A stretch of 64,000 bases of DNA from Protopterus annectens (taxonomy: Eukaryota > Chordata > Ceratodontiformes > Protopteridae), in the NCBI RefSeq assembly GCF_019279795.1, contig NC_056747.1, forward strand, positions 1,000,528,906 to 1,000,592,905. Reading direction: 5' to 3'. The stretch's first letter is position 1, and every line of letters begins with the position of its first letter. This document shows, piece by piece, positions 1 to 10,851 of the stretch. The notes below the pieces were generated by a model. The model did not search any database. It saw only the letters and a program-made list of their open reading frames with translations, and was not told where the DNA came from. Made by a program: the position numbers and the translations under genes.

Positions 1-773
1 ACTCTATGTAATTACAGTTCTCTAACTATCTAAAGAGTAACTGCCCTGTCTAATCTAATTAATTCAGAAAGGCAAGATGATACTCTTACTTCTGCCAGTC
101 AAGATAAGAATTTATGCCCACTCTTCAGGCTGTTGCCTGGTCATCGGTCACTGGAATAACAACTCCTACTATTTTTGTTGAACAGCTCTGCAAAACAAAC
201 TGAGTTATAACTACTAATCTGGAAAACAACAGCTGACAAATGAACAACAACTGAACAACTACAACAACTGAACTTTAACTGACTCAGAACCTGCTGTTAT
301 AGCAGAATTTTTTAAAAGTCACAAAAATTTGTTATGGAAATTCTACTCTCTCATATCAGACCTTAAAAAGTTAACAAAACAGCTGCTGTGGAGATCATAT
401 TCCTTTCAGCTCTGGCACACGATGACATCACATCTATTTCAGGTAACTGGCAAACCTACATTCAGAGTTCTTTTTTAAAAAACATGTCATTTGGTCAGCC
501 AGAAGAACACTGTTTGATTCAAACATCTTACATAAATCAAAGTAATAATCAAAAGACATAAATTTATTTAGAAAATTATAACTAGTCATGCTGGCATATA
601 TAACACAGGGTAATTTACAAGTATTCACAAAACTTCAGCCAGTCATCCTAGCACAGATAACAATATCTAATATCCTCACATTTCTTCCCTCTTTAAAGAC
701 TCAATATAGATTTTCAAGTGACCCTAGAAAATCGTTGCTTGAGAAAAATGGGGCTGACTGAAAATGTATCAAC

Positions 774-1345
774 CTATACCCTTTTTGACAGTCCATCTGC
801 ATTAACATTACTGATCCCACTATGGTTTTGCACCATCATGTCATATGTCTGTAGCCCTATGATCCACCTTAGTAACTTGGCATTTTAATTATTGACTCTG
901 TTTAGCCATGTTAAAGGGTTATGGTCTGTAACCACAGTGAATTTTCTTCCATACAGGTAAGGCTAAAGCTTTTGCAATGGCCATACTATGGCGAGACATT
1001 CTTTCTCCATAGCTGTATAACATTACTCCCTGAGTTGCAGCCTATGGCTAAGGTATAGAATGGGATGTTCTTCCCCCTCTGAGGAAATTTGGCTGAGTAC
1101 AGCCCCCACTGCATAATTTGAAGCACCCACCTATACAACAAAGTCTTTGCTGTAATCTAAACTGGCTAACACAGGGGTCCTCCTAAAGCCTCTTTAAGCT
1201 TCTGGGATGCCTACTCACAATCTGTGGTCCACGCTAATTTATCTGACTTGTTTTTCCTTGTTAGATCAGTAAATGGTTTAGCTACTGTACTACACAAATT
1301 TCTTATAGTACCCTGAAGTCTGCAGGGAAGTTGCCACCTGCTTTT
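774..1345 (-). pseudogene. RNase H region of the gypsy fossil
   Basis: The minus strand shows typical Ty3/gypsy RNase H signatures, including a VGASNYAVGAVLSQ stretch near 1100, HPILYLS, VVTDHNPLTWL near 920 and NADGLSKRV at the end. The pol region closes at about 774, and a purine tract follows roughly 80 bases later, as expected before a 3' LTR. Broken fossil; no function is claimed. Confidence 0.75.
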
Positions 1346-1391
1346 TGGTAACAGAGACAGGCCACACCTGAATCACTTCCACTTTGGCAGG

Positions 1392-2060
1392 TTATGGCCT
1401 AATCTTACCACTCCCTATTCTACGTCCTAGGTAGGAGATCTCTGCCAAACCCACCTGACACTTACAAGGCTTAATGATCAGCCCTGCCCTTTTTAATCTA
1501 CCTAAGACCTCCCTGACATGTTGAAGGTGCTCTTGCCAGGAATGACTGTAAATGGCGATATCATCCAAATAAGTGAGAGCATAATCTCCTGCCTCTACTA
1601 AGATATGATCTACTAACCTCTGAAAGGTTGCTGGGGCATACTTTATCCAAAAGGGCATCCTTGTAAATGCATATAATCCAAAAGGTGTTACAAAAGCTAA
1701 CATCTCTCTCTCTAACAATGGGAGTCAAGGACACCTGCCAGTTTCCCTTTGTCAGATTAATAGTGGTCAGATACTTAGCCCCACCTAGGTGTTCTAAAGC
1801 TTCATCTGTTCTAGGCATGGGGTATGCATCTGATCCTGTATAACTGTTTAACTTTCTACAGTTTTTGCAGAATCTTACACTACCATCTTTCTTCAACAGC
1901 AATACTACTGGTGAAGCCCAAGAACTGCTGGACTCCTGGATTACCCCCAGCTCCAGCATCAACTTTATCTCCTCCTTCAGTGACTGTTTGACTCACTCAG
2001 GCAGCCTATAAGAATCTTGCTTGATAGGCCTTTGGGGTCCTGTATCCACATGATGCTGCA
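1392..2060 (-). pseudogene. reverse transcriptase region of the gypsy fossil
   Basis: Minus-strand RT signatures appear in order: GVIQESSSSWASPVVLLLKK (fingers), a LNSYTGSDAYPMPR stretch, and the YLDDIAIYS active-site block near 1560, followed by the usual HLQHVREVLGRL segment. The YLDD box is typical of Ty3/gypsy polymerases. It lies downstream of integrase on the coding strand. Broken fossil. Confidence 0.85.
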
Positions 2061-2459
2061 CTAGGTGAGTACACCCAGGTTTCCCAGTGAACATGCCCCC
2101 AAAGTCCTGTAAAACAACTTATATTTCTTTTACCTGAATAGGGGATAGCCTCTGAGATATTGCTACCTCTCCCACAGAAGTGTCAGTCCAAGCCTCACTG
2201 AAAAGGTCAGTTACCAGATCCCGCTAAGACTCCTCCTGCCATCCACTGTGAATAGTCAGCACCAGAGCCTTCCTACCATGATAAGGTTACATCATGTTGA
2301 TATGCTACAACTTACGTCACTGTCTACTGAGTTTACCATGTAATTAACATCACCAACTTTCCTTACCACTTCAAAGGGTCCCTTCTAAGTTGCCTGCAGT
2401 TTACTGTGTCTGACAGGAATGAGCACCATAACCTGTTGCCCCACAGTATACTCACTGGC

Positions 2460-3675
2460 TCAAGCAATCCTGTCATACCAAACTGTTTTCTGCTGTTGGG
2501 CTACTGCTAAGTTCTCCTGGGCCAAACCCATGAGGTCTCTAAGCCTTTTCCTGAAGTTGAGGACAAGCGCCACAACAGAATCCTTTTGGGATTCATGCTC
2601 ACCCTCCCACTCATCACAAATTACATCTAAAGGCCCCCTCACCCTATGCCCATACAGCAACTCAAAAGATGAAACCCTGTAGATCCCTGAGGTACCTCTC
2701 TGTGGTAAATAATAAATGGGGCAAATATGTGTCCCACTCCCTTTTAAACTGGTCCACAAATGCCTGTAGCATAGTCTTTAATGTAGAGTTTAACCTCTCA
2801 ACAAGACCATTAGTCTGGGGATGGTAGGGGGTAGTTTTTAGATGTTTCATCCCAAAATGCTTCCACAGACAAGCCAGCAGGTCTGATATAAAGCTGGCAC
2901 CTTAGTCAGTCAGTATCTCCCTCTGAAAAACTACCCTGCTGCACATTTCTAACAAGGCATTTGCCACTTTCTCTGCTTCAGTGGAGGACAGAGCCACTGC
3001 CTCAGGATATCTGGTAGTATAATTCACCAGAACCAGGATATAATTCTTCCTTGTAGAACTTGGAGTACTCAAAGGCCCTACAATATTCATGGCTACCCTC
3101 TGAAATGGCTCTTCAATCATAAGCAAAGGCATCAACAGAGCCTTGATCTTGTCTCTTGCCTTGCCTACCTTTTGGCACTGTTCACAGGTCCTGCAGTACC
3201 CCTTTACATCCTTTATAATCCCAGGCCAATAAAAGTTTTGAATAATGCAGTTCTTAGTACACTTTATGCCCATTAAGCCTTCAAAAGGAATGTTATGGGC
3301 TATGGCTAGAAGTGCCAGATGGTGAGCTCTGGATGCTACCAACTACTGTATTACCTCAACATCTAGTCCTCCCTCACTGGTCCACTTTCTGTACAGTAAC
3401 CCTTTATTCCAGTATACAGACTCCCCTCTTTCTTGAGCATCTGGTGCCTCTTTATCTACCTCTCTCAAGCCCCGTAATGTTGGGTCCACAAGTTGAGCCT
3501 GTGTCAACTCTACTTTTGTACCCCTGCCCAGACTCCTTTCTACAGAAAGCCCAGTATCCTCTGTCAGTGGTGAATCACTGTCAGCCTGGATACCACCACT
3601 CACCTCTTTCCTTGCAGTCACCATGTCCATGGGAGCACCATTACCTAACAGCAGATGTGGTTCACCTTCAAGCAC
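2460..3675 (-). pseudogene. integrase region of the gypsy fossil
   Basis: The minus strand carries an HHCC-type zinc region near 3200 (YCRTCEQCQKVGK with upstream histidines), a core starting around FQRVAMNIVGPLS, then YHPQTNGLVERLNSTLK near 2800 and a C-terminal SSFELLYGHRVRGPLD stretch. This is the usual integrase layout for chromoviral and gypsy elements. Its position upstream of RT is unusual for gypsy and diagnostic of Gmr1-like elements. Broken fossil. Confidence 0.85.
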
Positions 3676-3780
3676 CCTGCTACAAGATAGCTCCCTTCCT
3701 AAAGTAATTACATCATCAGCCCCAGTTTCAGGAATAGGATCTATATGGGTCTCCTCCAGGCTACCAGACCAATGTGTCTA

Positions 3781-4089
3781 TCACGAAGCTTGACTGCATG
3801 CCACTGCATACACACAAAGTACTACATTATCAAAATCATTCCCTATCAAGACATCTGCAGGGATATCCTCAAACACACCTACTTGCTTGTTCCCTTTTCC
3901 ACCCTCCCAGTCAAGATGAACCCTAGCCAAAGGTATTTGAAATGGGGTATCACCCAAAGCTCTGACTGGCATGGACTGCCCAAGCAAGTACTGCTCCTCC
4001 TTAACAATTCCAGGCCTCACAATGGTTAAATGAGAAGTTGTGTCTGTCTTAGCACTGGTCTGTCTTCCAGCCACTAAGATAGGATACAA
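3781..4089 (-). pseudogene. aspartic protease-like region of the gypsy fossil
   Basis: The minus-strand reading ends with FEDIPADVLIGNDF, a motif typical of the C-terminal half of Gmr1-like proteases. It sits between the zinc-knuckle-like stretch (4205-4255) and integrase. I could not place the catalytic DTG-type motif with confidence. Broken fossil. Confidence 0.6.
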
Positions 4090-4204
4090 ATTTTGGTGAT
4101 AGTTTGCATGCCTCTGTTGTTTCCAGACAACTTACCAATGTCATTCTGTCATTCCACTTGCTGGCTCTGTCACGTTTTATTTCTCACCTTGCTTCAAAGG
4201 ACAT

Positions 4205-5330
4205 TTGTATGCTACATAGTCCCTATGATTACATTTGAAACATCTAATCCCTGATCCTGACAGTTTTTTTAAACTAATGGCTTACCCTGTTACTGGTGAA
4301 CTCTGTTGGAGAGTTTTAGGCCATCCCCCATGTGTTCCCTTAAGTCCATGTGCAGCTCTGGGTATCCCTTTCTTATGCAGTGGTGCCCTACTTGACAAGT
4401 AAAGATCCTCTTTCCTCCCCAATTCATTTGCAGAGTTGTACTTTAGGTCTGCCAACTAGATCCTCATGTTCTCAGGCAAAGTGCTGAGAGCTTGTTCCCT
4501 CACCAAAAAATCTGGCAGTCCTTCAAAAGTGGTGGACCTACACCCACTCACCCACCTGTGAAAGTAAGTACTTAAATCAGCAATGTAATCATCTACACTT
4601 TCATCTGCCTTGTGTCTATGTTCACAAAACTTTTTTCTATATATTTCAGGAGTTAATTTAAAACAATCAAGTAAACATTGTTTTACATTATCATAATTCA
4701 AAAAATCAATATCAGACAGTTTAGCAATTGTATTAACAGGTCTACCATAGTGTAAGGAGGTCAGGGACTGTACCCAGAGCCCTTGGTAAACATTATATTG
4801 TTTACATACCCTCTAAAATATATAAATAAAAACCCAGAGGGTGTCCTAATAGTTAAGGTGTTTGCCTTGCAAACACAAGGTGCAGGGTTTGAGTCTCACA
4901 AGGGATAATTGGTTAGGCTTAAAATGGCTCGCAAGGGCAGTTAGCTTAGTACTAACCTATGAACCTATCATAGTCATCTTCCTCCCCATACTGAGGAAAA
5001 AAGTTTACTGACCTTTATGGCTTCTGGATTTTGGTCATTCCTTTCCCCATTACCTCCATGACCCTGTAGAAGGTTTAAAAGCTCCTTTTCATGCTGATGC
5101 TGCTTCTCCCTCTCCTCAGCCTCCAAACATCACTGCCTCTCAATTTCTTCATCTTCCATCTCCAAAAGTTTGCTCTCCAGTTCCTTTTCATGCTGAAGCT
5201 GCTTCTCCCTCTCCCCATCCTCCTCACATCACAGTTAATGCTGATGCTGTTTCTTTTCAGCCTCCAGTTTGAGTCTTTTTAACTCCAGACAAATTTTGAT
5301 GTCCTGTGGGGAAATGATGCACTGTCTTGT
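4205..5330 (-). pseudogene. gag region with SCAN-like domain, gypsy fossil
   Basis: From the 5' side (high coordinates) there is a Glu/Lys/Gln-rich coiled-coil stretch (about 5330-5050), then a segment at 4701-4456 with RKKFCEHRHKADESVDDY and FLVREQALSTLPENMR. The latter resembles the SCAN fold; vertebrate SCAN domains are known to derive from Gmr1-like gag. A cysteine-rich zinc-knuckle-like stretch follows at about 4205-4255. A SINE splits the region at 4836-4972. Broken fossil. Confidence 0.7.
4836..4972 (+). mobile_element. tRNA-derived SINE with CR1-like 3' tail
   Basis: The head looks like a decayed tRNA gene: an A-box-like stretch (TCCTAATAGTTAAGG), an anticodon-loop-like TTGCAAA region and a B-box-like GCAGGGTTTGAGTC. 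The body ends in TAGTACTAACCTATGAACCT. That matches the complement of the start of the local minus-strand CR1 3' ends (TAGTATGAACCTATGAACC), so the SINE probably uses CR1 machinery. It lies antisense inside the gag region of the gypsy fossil. No target duplication is visible, as usual for CR1-mobilised copies. Confidence 0.75.
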
Positions 5331-5640
5331 CTTGGAAGATTGCTAACTGGATATCCTCCAAATTGCTATTCTGCTCTGTGGCTGTGACTTAGGCTAAGAT
5401 CATTGCTGCCTTAGTCAGGTTGGCATGCACCAGTCCTTAGGCTTTGCACACTTTAGCCAACTGGTTCCTTGTCAGCTTGCTATAATCCTCTACTGACAAC
5501 TTTGTCTGCTGTTCCTGACAAAAACTGACTAAAAAAAAACAAATCTGTTGTGAAATGAAACTCTGTATGTTTATCTTGTGGCTGTCGAGAGTGCCCACCT
5601 CAATGACAACTACCCACAGGCTACTAAAGCTCAATTAAAA

Positions 5641-5657
5641 TCCCACCACTGCCACCA
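5641..5657 (-). other. tRNA-Leu primer binding site of the gypsy fossil
   Basis: The minus strand reads TGGTGGCAGTGGTGGGA. This is complementary to the 3' end of vertebrate tRNA-Leu including CCA, with one difference from the CCCACCGCTGCCACCA form I recall. It lies five bases inside the inferred LTR end (TATCACA). Confidence 0.75.
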
Positions 5658-5662
5658 AATAA

Positions 5663-6030
5663 TGTGATAATCCCACTTAAACTCATGGCAGTAACTAAGG
5701 AGCCTCAATCCTCACCACTGTCTCCAGTAAGGGAGCATCACTGAAAGCAGGGATTGAAATACACAATTTCCCCAACAGTACACTGGGAACAGGTTTCAAA
5801 CCTGGGACTGGACTATATGCTTCACTCCAGGTACCAAAATGAGTCTTCACATTAACTACTGCAGAGCACTGTGCCCCAGTTCTAGGTATTTGACACACTC
5901 ACTCTTAAATATTTGATATATTCGCATACAAACACTCTTGGGAAAGACTGGCACAGATTTACCTGCTATGTCCTCTTTCCCAAATTATAAGATAATGGCT
6001 GCCACCAGTCAAATACCACAATACCCTTCA
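5663..6030 (-). repeat. inferred 5' LTR (3' portion) of the gypsy fossil
   Basis: The block adjoining the primer site starts TGTGATAATC on the plus strand, so it ends CA on the element strand. Its outer limit is a guess. A TG-type start occurs near 6030, but no second copy of this sequence is seen at the other end of the element. Confidence 0.4.
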
Positions 6031-6084
6031 AAAGAGGTGTTCAATTATATTGGGTAAAATAAATATTGATATAAATCATAGCAT

Positions 6085-6264
6085 GTAATCCAAGGAGTAA
6101 GTCTTTTCGGAGTTGTTCTGGTGTTATCACAATAAACAAATTAATAGCCCTTTTCCATCTGGAATTTGCACTTTTCCCCACTGCAGTGCAATATCAGAGT
6201 TGGTATATTTAGTTAGGGGGTGCAGGGGGGCATAGCCCCCACCTTGGCAGGTTTTAAATTGTAT

Positions 6265-6295
<31 letters not shown>

Positions 6296-6432
6296 TTTTT
6301 TGCAGCTGCTTGGTTGGCTAACCACTTCTGTGCCCTAGGTAAAATATGGCATTCTCTGAAGAGCGGCTTTGATAAATAGGTATTCAATGAATGGGTATTC
6401 ACTGAATAGCCATTCAACAAAATGTCATAGAC
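6085..6432 (+). mobile_element. palindrome-rich MITE, copy A
   Basis: It shares a strongly conserved core (about 6180-6240: CAGAGTTGGTATATTTAGTT then a G-rich run) with copies near 62.9 kb (plus) and 58.4 kb (minus). The right end ATAGACCCTTT resembles ATAGACCCT at the end of the 62.7-kb copy. The left boundary is uncertain. A TTTA repeat at 6257-6299 sits inside. Confidence 0.5.
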
Positions 6433-6436
6433 CCTT

Positions 6437-6438
<2 letters not shown>

Positions 6439-6511
<73 letters not shown>
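6439..6511. repeat. (TA)n microsatellite
   Basis: Pure TA dinucleotides for about 72 bases, followed by a degraded CATA/GATA-like stretch to about 6565. Confidence 0.95.
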
Positions 6512-6514
<3 letters not shown>

Positions 6515-6564
6515 CATACATATACATAGATAGATATATACAGATATAGATTTATAGATGTATA

Positions 6565-7190
6565 GATATATTAATGGATATATTTTGCAGTGAAACTGAA
6601 TTCAGACTGTGATATTGCATCTTGCCAATTTTGGGACTGGCAAATCAATAAAGATCAATCCGTTCTCATCGAGGGAAAGTTGAGTATGCCAGAGAGGGGC
6701 ATTAAACTAGAACTTCCTGCAACTGAATTGGAATTTAATTTACCAGAGGAGTCAACATCAAAGTGCATGGAATCATCACAGGCTTTGTGAATCTCCCAAA
6801 GAGATAGCTGATAGAGAATGCAACATTATTTTGCCATGCCCATTGAGGACCAAAAGATTTTAAGCCTGGACTCTTAAGTTTGGTTTGACCACTTGGTATG
6901 TTGCATGCCTAACTATATTGCCAGCAATTACTGTATTTTTCTGACTTTCATGCTGTACTGCAAGTTCATTTTTATTGATAGATGCCTACTAGAAACTAAT
7001 TTAATTTATTTCTTATGTGCTAATAAATTCTGGTTTTATACAAAATTCAATTTAATGCATGTTAGTTATTTTAATTTTGGCTTGATTGTAATCTGGTACA
7101 ATAGGCCATCACCAAATGGCCATAACCATCTTATTCTTACCCACAGATAAATGCATCAGTTATAATATAAAGCTTTACTTTCTAGCGTAA
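6565..7190. other. unassigned AT-rich DNA
   Basis: No gene or recognised repeat. A 66-codon plus-strand frame at 6590-6790 is acidic and lacks a recognisable domain; I do not call it a gene. Confidence 0.5.
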
Positions 7191-7194
7191 TTGT

Positions 7195-7392
7195 TCGGAC
7201 AGCTCATAAACCATAAACTGCTTCTCATCCTCTCCATGACCAAAACTATGCTTTCTGGAACTCCATAGAAAATTTACAGAGCATTTGACTCTTTAACAAT
7301 CTTTGACTTTCACAACCATGCCATGGTTACAGCCTCCACCTGTAAACTTCTAGGATTATGGCCTGATCTGTCACTAAACTTCCATTTCTATA
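7195..7392 (+). mobile_element. L2-like LINE, RT C-terminal scrap
   Basis: Translation gives STCKLLGLWPDLSLNFHF, homologous to the PHTNLLGIIIADELKYDIHI segment of the better-preserved minus-strand copy at 16964-17308. It is cut off at a TTTATTT tract belonging to a second, opposite-strand copy. Confidence 0.5.
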
Positions 7393-7700
7393 TTTATTTT
7401 TTTTATTTAACATTTGTTTGCCAGGATAGTCCGACTTGACAACAAATGTCTGTTTTCAGTGGAGTCCTGGGGAGAAAAACTCCATAAGTTTACAGAGAGA
7501 AGAAAAATTTACAAGAGAGGCATTACAGAGTAGTAGCATACAGATTGTAGAATTTACAGCAGTAAGTATACAATAAGAATATATTATCCCTTTTGATTGA
7601 AAATACAAGTGTACAAAATATACAACGAGAGTAGATAAGAACTTGGTAGAGCATTGCAAGATATTTCACAAATAAATAAGAGTATATAAATGTTTAAGTT
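7393..7700 (-). mobile_element. L2-like LINE 3' end
   Basis: On the plus strand, an AT-rich tail complement precedes CATTTGTTTGCCAGGATAGT and TTTTCAGTGGAGTCC. The same order is found at 15960-16050. The element strand therefore ends in a family-typical TCCACTGAAAA...AACAAATG(AAAT)n. The 5' limit is uncertain. Confidence 0.6.
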
Positions 7701-8009
7701 ATAAATGTTTAAGTTATATAGACAGAGTGAGATCAAAAATAACCCCCCCCCTTTTCTTCTGAGCCCAAAAGATCTACACTTTTTTTATCCCAACCAGCCA
7801 GAGCAGCCATCTGCAAAGGAGTTCTCCTTTCTCAGTTTCAATATGGACTTCTTGTTTTTGTTTCTGCCTCCAAGAAAAATACCATCGCATTCCAGATAAT
7901 CTCTAACAGCATCTGCTGATTCATTATAAGCTCATCTGTCTGTGACCATCACTATGTTACCCTAGAAAAAAACAAATGGCTACCCAAAAAACAAAGTTCT
8001 AACTTACCG

Positions 8010-8475
8010 TTAGGATCCCAGCTCTGTAAACTACTCCATCTCCAGTCATTACTCCCCTTGCAGTTAAACTTAATGAAAAAAACTCCTCATACAATATGTA
8101 ACACTACATACAAGTCTCATCAATTCACATTAACTCTAAAGCATAACTCCTCAACCCTGAACATGCATTCTCCTCTCAGACAACTACTCTCTGCTAAGTT
8201 CTCCCCATTTACCTGAAGGAAATCAACACTTCAAATTCAGAAAGCAAATCAAAAAGCACTTCTTCATCTAAGTCAAGTCAAATGCTACTGATTCAACCCA
8301 GGGCAATGTATACACACCATTTTTTCTGAGTAACTAGTCTGAACTATTCTGTTATTGCTTACATCTTTGTATTTTTTTCTAAGGTTTTGTATTTCACCTG
8401 AGCTGAGCCTTTAATTGGTAAATATGGATCAGTGCACTACCTTGTTACACAAATGCAAATAAATAAATAGATAGA
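8010..8475 (+). mobile_element. L2-like LINE C-terminal region and 3' UTR
   Basis: A degraded C-terminal stretch is followed by a 3' UTR ending TTACACAAATGCAAATAAATAAATAG, resembling the other L2-like tails here. It probably continues the 7195-7392 scrap across the later insertion. CR1 copy 1 abuts it directly on the right. Confidence 0.5.
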
Positions 8476-10562
8476 TAGAGCATAGGATCATAGGGATCAT
8501 AGGAGGTTACTAGGCTATTGACCCACAGGTCATTTCAAGCCTAGCCAATTCATCCTAAAGTAATACCATAGATACTGTAGTCAATACTCAGGATTGCATT
8601 TATTAATAACTGCCCATGTCCAGGAGAGTTGTGGGCACTATCCCCTGTAAGAATTTATGGTGCCCCCTCCACTCATCCAGGTTCCTTTTGAACAGTGTCA
8701 TAGAGGTGGTCTGCTTCACATGAATTAGCAGCCTACTCCAAATATGTGACAGTTTCTGGGAGACATATATGTCCCTCCAGCATGTCCTATTCATGTTGCA
8801 GGCCATATTTACGTCCCTAGAATAGGTTGCTCTACTCCCATTTGATTTATGGATGTGCAGCAAAGTTATTAGGTTTGGGTTGGGGATTGCTCTGTAAGCT
8901 AGGCATAAGTCTCGCCTAAGAAGTCTATATGATACTGAGTATAGTGACAGGGACTTTAGTCAGTCTGTGTAAGGCATGTGCTGGAGTCGCTTGATCTTCT
9001 TAGTTAGAAACCTCTGAGGTCTCCAATTGCTGCAGGTGCTTTATACGGTACATGCTGAAAGGGTGTTATACTCAATTATGGGCCTAACTAGTGATGAGCT
9101 TAGAGGGGTTATACCATCCTATGCTCTAGAAGCTGTAAAAGGCCTTATGATTATCCTTGGCTGTGATTGCTAATATTTTTCAAAAAGTTATTAGAGGATT
9201 TGACATGTTGTCTTATTCACCTGTTGAGGCTGAGGAGGGTACTTTTCCATTGTTGGGGCCTTGTCTTAGTTTCTTAGACAGCAACTTTTTGTGTTTATTA
9301 TAAATTTTGTTGATGCTGGATATCCACCAAGGCAGATTTTTTTTTTTAATTGGGGCTCTGGCTTTGATACTCTCTGGAACAGCTGAGTCTATACGCTTAT
9401 ACAAGTGACTGTACAGGGCTTTAGTGTAAGCTTTGGTATAGTTACCGCTTCCAGCTGGGGGTGGGGCTTAGAATGTATTTATACCTTCCCTAGGAGGGTA
9501 TAATTTGCTTTGGTGAAGTTTCTTTAGTCTGACTTCATCCTTTGTGAGTTCTGGTGTTAGTGCCATTTGAAGGTGACTGATTTGTGGTCAGATTTAACTA
9601 AAGAGGGTCAGATAGTTGTAGTGGTGCATCTGTTTCATGTCTGTGTCATGTTAGTAAGGACCATGTCTACTATGTTTATTCCTCTTGTTGGGATTTGAAC
9701 AATTTGATCCAAGACACTTGAGTTAACAAAGTCAAGGAACTTTTGTGCTAGTGAGTTAGGGCTAGAGTAGGTTTCCCAGTTGATGGTGGGATAATTGAAA
9801 TCCCCTATGACCAGAGTGTTTGGCAGTATTTGGATTGACTTCACTTTGGTCAAGTAGACCTTGTGCACATCATGATCCATGGAGGGGGATCTATAACTAG
9901 CTATGACTTGAATGGGGTTCTTACCCAAAGTAATCTGAACATGGACTAACTCCATGGAGTTGTCCGGTCTAACTAGTAAGGAGGTGAATTTATCTCTAAT
10001 ATAGACAGAAACACCACTTCCTTTGGTTCTCACTTGTTTGTTTTCTGGTCTGAAGGCATTGAAGACATTGTAACATTAAAAGGCCAAAGTACTCTCTGAG
10101 GCCTTGAACCAGGTTTCTGTGATTGCACAGACATTGACATCCTCCAGTGATAGAAGTGCTCCCAAAGTGTGCAGTTTTGGGTTTAAGCTTTTGCAGTTTA
10201 GCAGCATAACGCTTATTTTGTTATGGTTGACAATTTTCATGTACGCAATTTTGTTTTTGAGACCTTGGATAAAAGAGGCACTATGGAAGAGGCAAGAGCC
10301 TTTGCCAGCAGTCCAATGCCTAGTGGTGCCAGGTGCAAACCATCTCTGGCAAAGCAGTGAGGTTTGTCAATCATGTCATCCCAGGTTGACAGAAACTGGA
10401 TCCTCTTTGAATTACACCAAAACCTAAGCCAATTATTGAAATCAATCATTTTTGTTTATATTGTTGCATCATTCTGGGTGAGGGTAATGTGCTGCTCATG
10501 ACTAGGGACATACCTGCTTGAGACAGTCAATCATGTCTCTCGTCATATAGTCCAGCAGATAA
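8476..10562 (-). mobile_element. CR1-type LINE copy 1, internally deleted
   Basis: The 3' end is at about 8476, with degenerate GGATCATAGG units (the family tail complement) and TACTAGGCTA. C-terminal ORF2 lies at 8603-8863, the endonuclease (IGDFNYPTINWE, IPTRGINIVDMVLTNM) at 9635-10033, and the esterase end of ORF1 (CFARDGLHLAPLG) at 10237-10449. The RT palm is missing: at about 9130-9150 the thumb (a PIIEYN-equivalent) joins directly to the EN-RT linker (a DNHKAF-equivalent). The copy is 5'-truncated at about 10562 within ORF1. Confidence 0.85.
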
Positions 10563-10767
10563 CACCAAAGTAGGACTATTGAATGCCAGGAGCCTAAATA
10601 ACAAAATCTTTGAACTTGAGGCCTTTCTTATACTCAAAATCATCAGCATTTGTGTAATTTTGACACCACATTCCACTGAAGTTAAAGGTTTCCCCTCTAT
10701 TCCAGCATACAGTGCCTATCATGCATTCAGATCTATTGGAAAAATATATCTACCTCTTTCTCTCTCA

Positions 10768-10771
<4 letters not shown>

Positions 10772-10846
<75 letters not shown>
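10772..10846. repeat. (CA)n microsatellite
   Basis: About 37 uninterrupted CA units inside the old plus-strand CR1 endonuclease region, ending in ATATATGTATATAG. Confidence 0.97.

Positions 10847-10851
<5 letters not shown>

Larger units (their letters stand above)
1..6060 (-). mobile_element. Gmr1-like Ty3/gypsy LTR retrotransposon fossil
   Basis: Read on the minus strand, the parts run: end of the 5' LTR (about 5663 upward), tRNA-Leu primer site, gag (coiled coil, SCAN-like region, zinc-knuckle-like region), protease, integrase, reverse transcriptase, RNase H, purine tract (681-694), and a presumed 3' LTR starting at about 680 and running off the left edge. Integrase lies upstream of reverse transcriptase, the order that defines the Gmr1 group among Ty3/gypsy elements. 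A matching LTR pair was not recognised in the window. The copy is broken, with on the order of ten interruptions, and holds a later SINE insertion, so it looks old. Boundaries are approximate, above all on the right. Confidence 0.85.

Noticed and set aside
434-628. Short minus-strand frame near the left edge
   Set aside because: It lies in the presumed 3' LTR of the gypsy fossil and has no recognisable domain.
4456-4701. A host SCAN zinc-finger gene
   Set aside because: The segment sits in gag position of a gypsy element with protease, integrase and RT following on the same strand.
4836-4972. A functional tRNA gene
   Set aside because: The tRNA-like head has decayed stems and is fused to a CR1-like tail, so it is a SINE.
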